Origin: Planctomycetaceae bacterium
Lineage (GTDB): Bacteria > Planctomycetota > Planctomycetia > Pirellulales > UBA1268
DNA: 7,990 nt
Reading direction: 5' to 3'
Assembly: GCA_902629495.1 (NCBI GenBank)
Contig: CACORA010000049.1
Location: forward strand, 1 to 7,990
Shown one piece after another: positions 6,706 through 7,990 of the stretch (position 1 is the first letter of the stretch; every line of letters starts with the position of its first letter). The notes beneath the pieces are model-generated. The model worked only from the letters and a program-made list of their open reading frames with translations, had not been told where the DNA came from and did no database searches. The position numbers and the translations under genes were made by a program.

Positions 6706-7581
6706 CTACATTCCCAAAGCACTCGCTGGAACGACAAGCGTACCGAGATCTCTCACCTCATCTTCTTGAAGCGTTAATTTGAACCGACCCTTTGACGACC
6801 ATTTCAATTCAGGCTGATCGAGGGCCAACGCACCATTTGGACCGGACGATCGCTCATGCCACACCTGAAACTCTAACGGCTCTCCAGCCGGCAGATCGGA
6901 AATAGTGAACGCCCCATCTGCGCCAGAGACAGCCACATACCCATCGTCCCGGAACACTGCATAGGCCTTCATCCATGGATGAATATTACAGGTCACCATC
7001 ACAGGCATGCCCGTTTCCCTGTTCGGGGTAAATGACGTCGCCTCCCCTGAGGGAATCAACTGATTGAAACTCGTTCCAGCGATATTGGTATTGTGACCAA
7101 CAGGGTCACTATTTTTCACATCGATGGGCTGCCCAACACGAGACGCAAAGACCGGAGACAAAAACTCACAATTTTTCTGATCAAAAAGAATCTTCTCTTC
7201 AGAAACCGGGTTCTTGACACGACTGGATTTGCGAACAAAAACAACCACGTTTGCGAGTCCTTTAGATGAACCGTCCACAAGAAGCGAACGATCAAATAAC
7301 TTCATTCCATCTTTGGAACACACCTCTGTGTCCTTGTCCACTACCAAAGCCTTCGCCGAAGGGGCAGTTCCCTCAAAACCAAAAACACCCTTGAGCGTGG
7401 CCCAACCCGTTCCCTTGGGACCAGCATCGGCCGCCGATTCATTTGACGACCCTGCGAGCAAAGAATCTCTCAATGCAACAGCAGCAGCCCCGTCAGCCCG
7501 AGCAGTTTCAACACGCGAGGAACCGCAACCTGCTGAGGCACAGAAAACGAGCAACATGCAACAGAATGAAAACCAGACCAT
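6706..7581 (-). CDS. Cupredoxin-like lipoprotein with carboxypeptidase-regulatory-like tail
   Basis: From ATG 7581 the protein has 291 residues: a hydrophobic signal ending in CASAGC (lipidated C19), a low-complexity Ala/Ser linker to about residue 58, a beta-rich domain (60-140), a cupredoxin fold and a C-terminal beta-sandwich (about 213-245, GYVAVSGADGAFTISDLPAGE). A complete type 1 copper set is visible: H163 in VGHN, then C198, H201 and M204 in CNIHPWM. It is therefore probably a blue-copper electron carrier anchored at the membrane, although the close C-x2-H-x2-M spacing leaves room for a copper-binding or structural role. It is paralogous to the preceding gene and ends 23 bp before the cytochrome gene. 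ATG 7581 leaves 4 bp after the upstream stop but gives no basic n-region; TTG 7596 gives MKSEK before the core, and TTG 7611 would overlap the upstream gene by 26 bp. The copper site is read from residues; the donor role is inferred. Confidence 0.82.
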   Translation of the reverse strand: MVWFSFCCMLLVFCASAGCGSSRVETARADGAAAVALRDSLLAGSSNESAADAGPKGTGWATLKGVFGFEGTAPSAKALVVDKDTEVCSKDGMKLFDRSLLVDGSSKGLANVVVFVRKSSRVKNPVSEEKILFDQKNCEFLSPVFASRVGQPIDVKNSDPVGHNTNIAGTSFNQLIPSGEATSFTPNRETGMPVMVTCNIHPWMKAYAVFRDDGYVAVSGADGAFTISDLPAGEPLEFQVWHERSSGPNGALALDQPELKWSSKGRFKLTLQEDEVRDLGTLVVPASALGM

Positions 7582-7585
7582 TTTT

Positions 7586-7990
7586 TCACTTTTCAAACAA
7601 GGATGCGTCAAGATTCATCTCACCTAAATCAGTCCCTGAGGCAACAACTTCAACCTTTTTCCGGCCCCTCGAAACAGATTCTGCCTTTCCACCCACTGTC
7701 ATCTCAGAGATGTACCCGGCCTTCTCGTGCCAGAACTGAAGCTCAACCTCACCGACAGGGAGATTCTTAATTTCAAAGGAACCATCTGAAGATGTTACAG
7801 CGCCGTACGGATTGTCACGAACAACCAACCAACCCTTCATCCATGGATGAATGTTACACGTCACCTGCGAAGGAATTGCTTCACCCGTCTTGAATGTCAC
7901 AGAGACGTCTCCGCCTGCAGGAATCAGGCTGTTGGAGGGGGGATTCTTCAATGTCGCAATATTGCTGTTGTGCCCCACCGTGTCAGAGTT
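7586..7990 (-). CDS. Cupredoxin-like protein, C-terminal part (runs off right edge)
   Basis: The frame is open to the window edge, so the start is missing; 134 residues are visible. It begins inside the cupredoxin domain with NSDTVGHN (copper-ligand type His, visible residue 7), followed by CNIHPWM (Cys45, His48, Met51), and then a carboxypeptidase-regulatory-like strand repeat, AVTSSDGSFEIKNLPVGE, and WHEK. The same elements in the same order occur in the next gene (NSDPVGHN, CNIHPWMKA, DGAFTISDLPAGE, WHER), so the two are tandem paralogues. Divergence between motifs is high, which points to an old duplication. The protein is probably an exported blue-copper electron carrier or copper-binding protein; export cannot be checked here because the N-terminus is outside the window. 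Confidence 0.8.
   Translation of the reverse strand, partial: NSDTVGHNSNIATLKNPPSNSLIPAGGDVSVTFKTGEAIPSQVTCNIHPWMKGWLVVRDNPYGAVTSSDGSFEIKNLPVGEVELQFWHEKAGYISEMTVGGKAESVSRGRKKVEVVASGTDLGEMNLDASLFEK

Noticed and set aside
2843..7990. CRISPR arrays, tRNA or rRNA genes, transposases and attachment sites
   Set aside because: None was seen: the stretch is almost fully occupied by ordinary respiratory genes with no spaced direct repeats.

Overview
The window looks like part of a Planctomycetota chromosome, probably Pirellulales-like. This rests on the style of the proteins and not on a database match: blue-copper lipoproteins with a carboxypeptidase-regulatory-like tail, a stand-alone di-haem cytochrome c lipoprotein next to coxB, an Asp/Gly-rich insertion in CoxB, and an A2-type CoxA. 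Base composition is roughly balanced. No RNA gene, CRISPR array, insertion sequence or integration site was seen.

Right to left (minus strand), about 6.8 kb is one tightly packed respiratory operon whose promoter lies beyond the right edge. It begins with a cupredoxin-like gene cut by the window edge (7586-7990), followed by a second, paralogous cupredoxin lipoprotein, a di-haem c-type cytochrome lipoprotein, cytochrome c oxidase subunit II (CuA subunit), subunit I (haem-copper subunit), and a haem A synthase. Spacings in the first five genes are about 4-23 bp. A 72-bp gap precedes the last gene. The cupredoxins and cytochrome are plausible electron carriers to CuA. CoxB passes electrons to the haem a / haem a3-CuB centre of CoxA, and the haem A synthase makes the cofactor CoxA needs.

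The most unusual object is the last gene of the operon (1208-2770). Its first ~310 residues are a complete eight-helix CtaA/Cox15 haem A synthase with all four axial histidines. Residues ~311-520 read as the C-terminal membrane part of an ABC-2-type permease, starting at its cytoplasmic ERDRG loop. The two are joined in frame inside or just after haem A synthase helix 8. No coxC/ctaE, ctaB or ABC ATPase is present between or after these genes in the window. The simplest reading is a deletion that joined two neighbouring genes of a larger oxidase-assembly cluster, or a real fusion protein. An assembly chimera must be excluded.

On the left, a plus-strand TPR-repeat lipoprotein gene (about 364-1176) converges on the operon with only 31 bp between stop codons. 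Divergent to it, a short minus-strand open frame starting at 147 has a clear lipoprotein signal peptide and runs off the left edge. The 213-bp gap between them probably holds divergent promoters.
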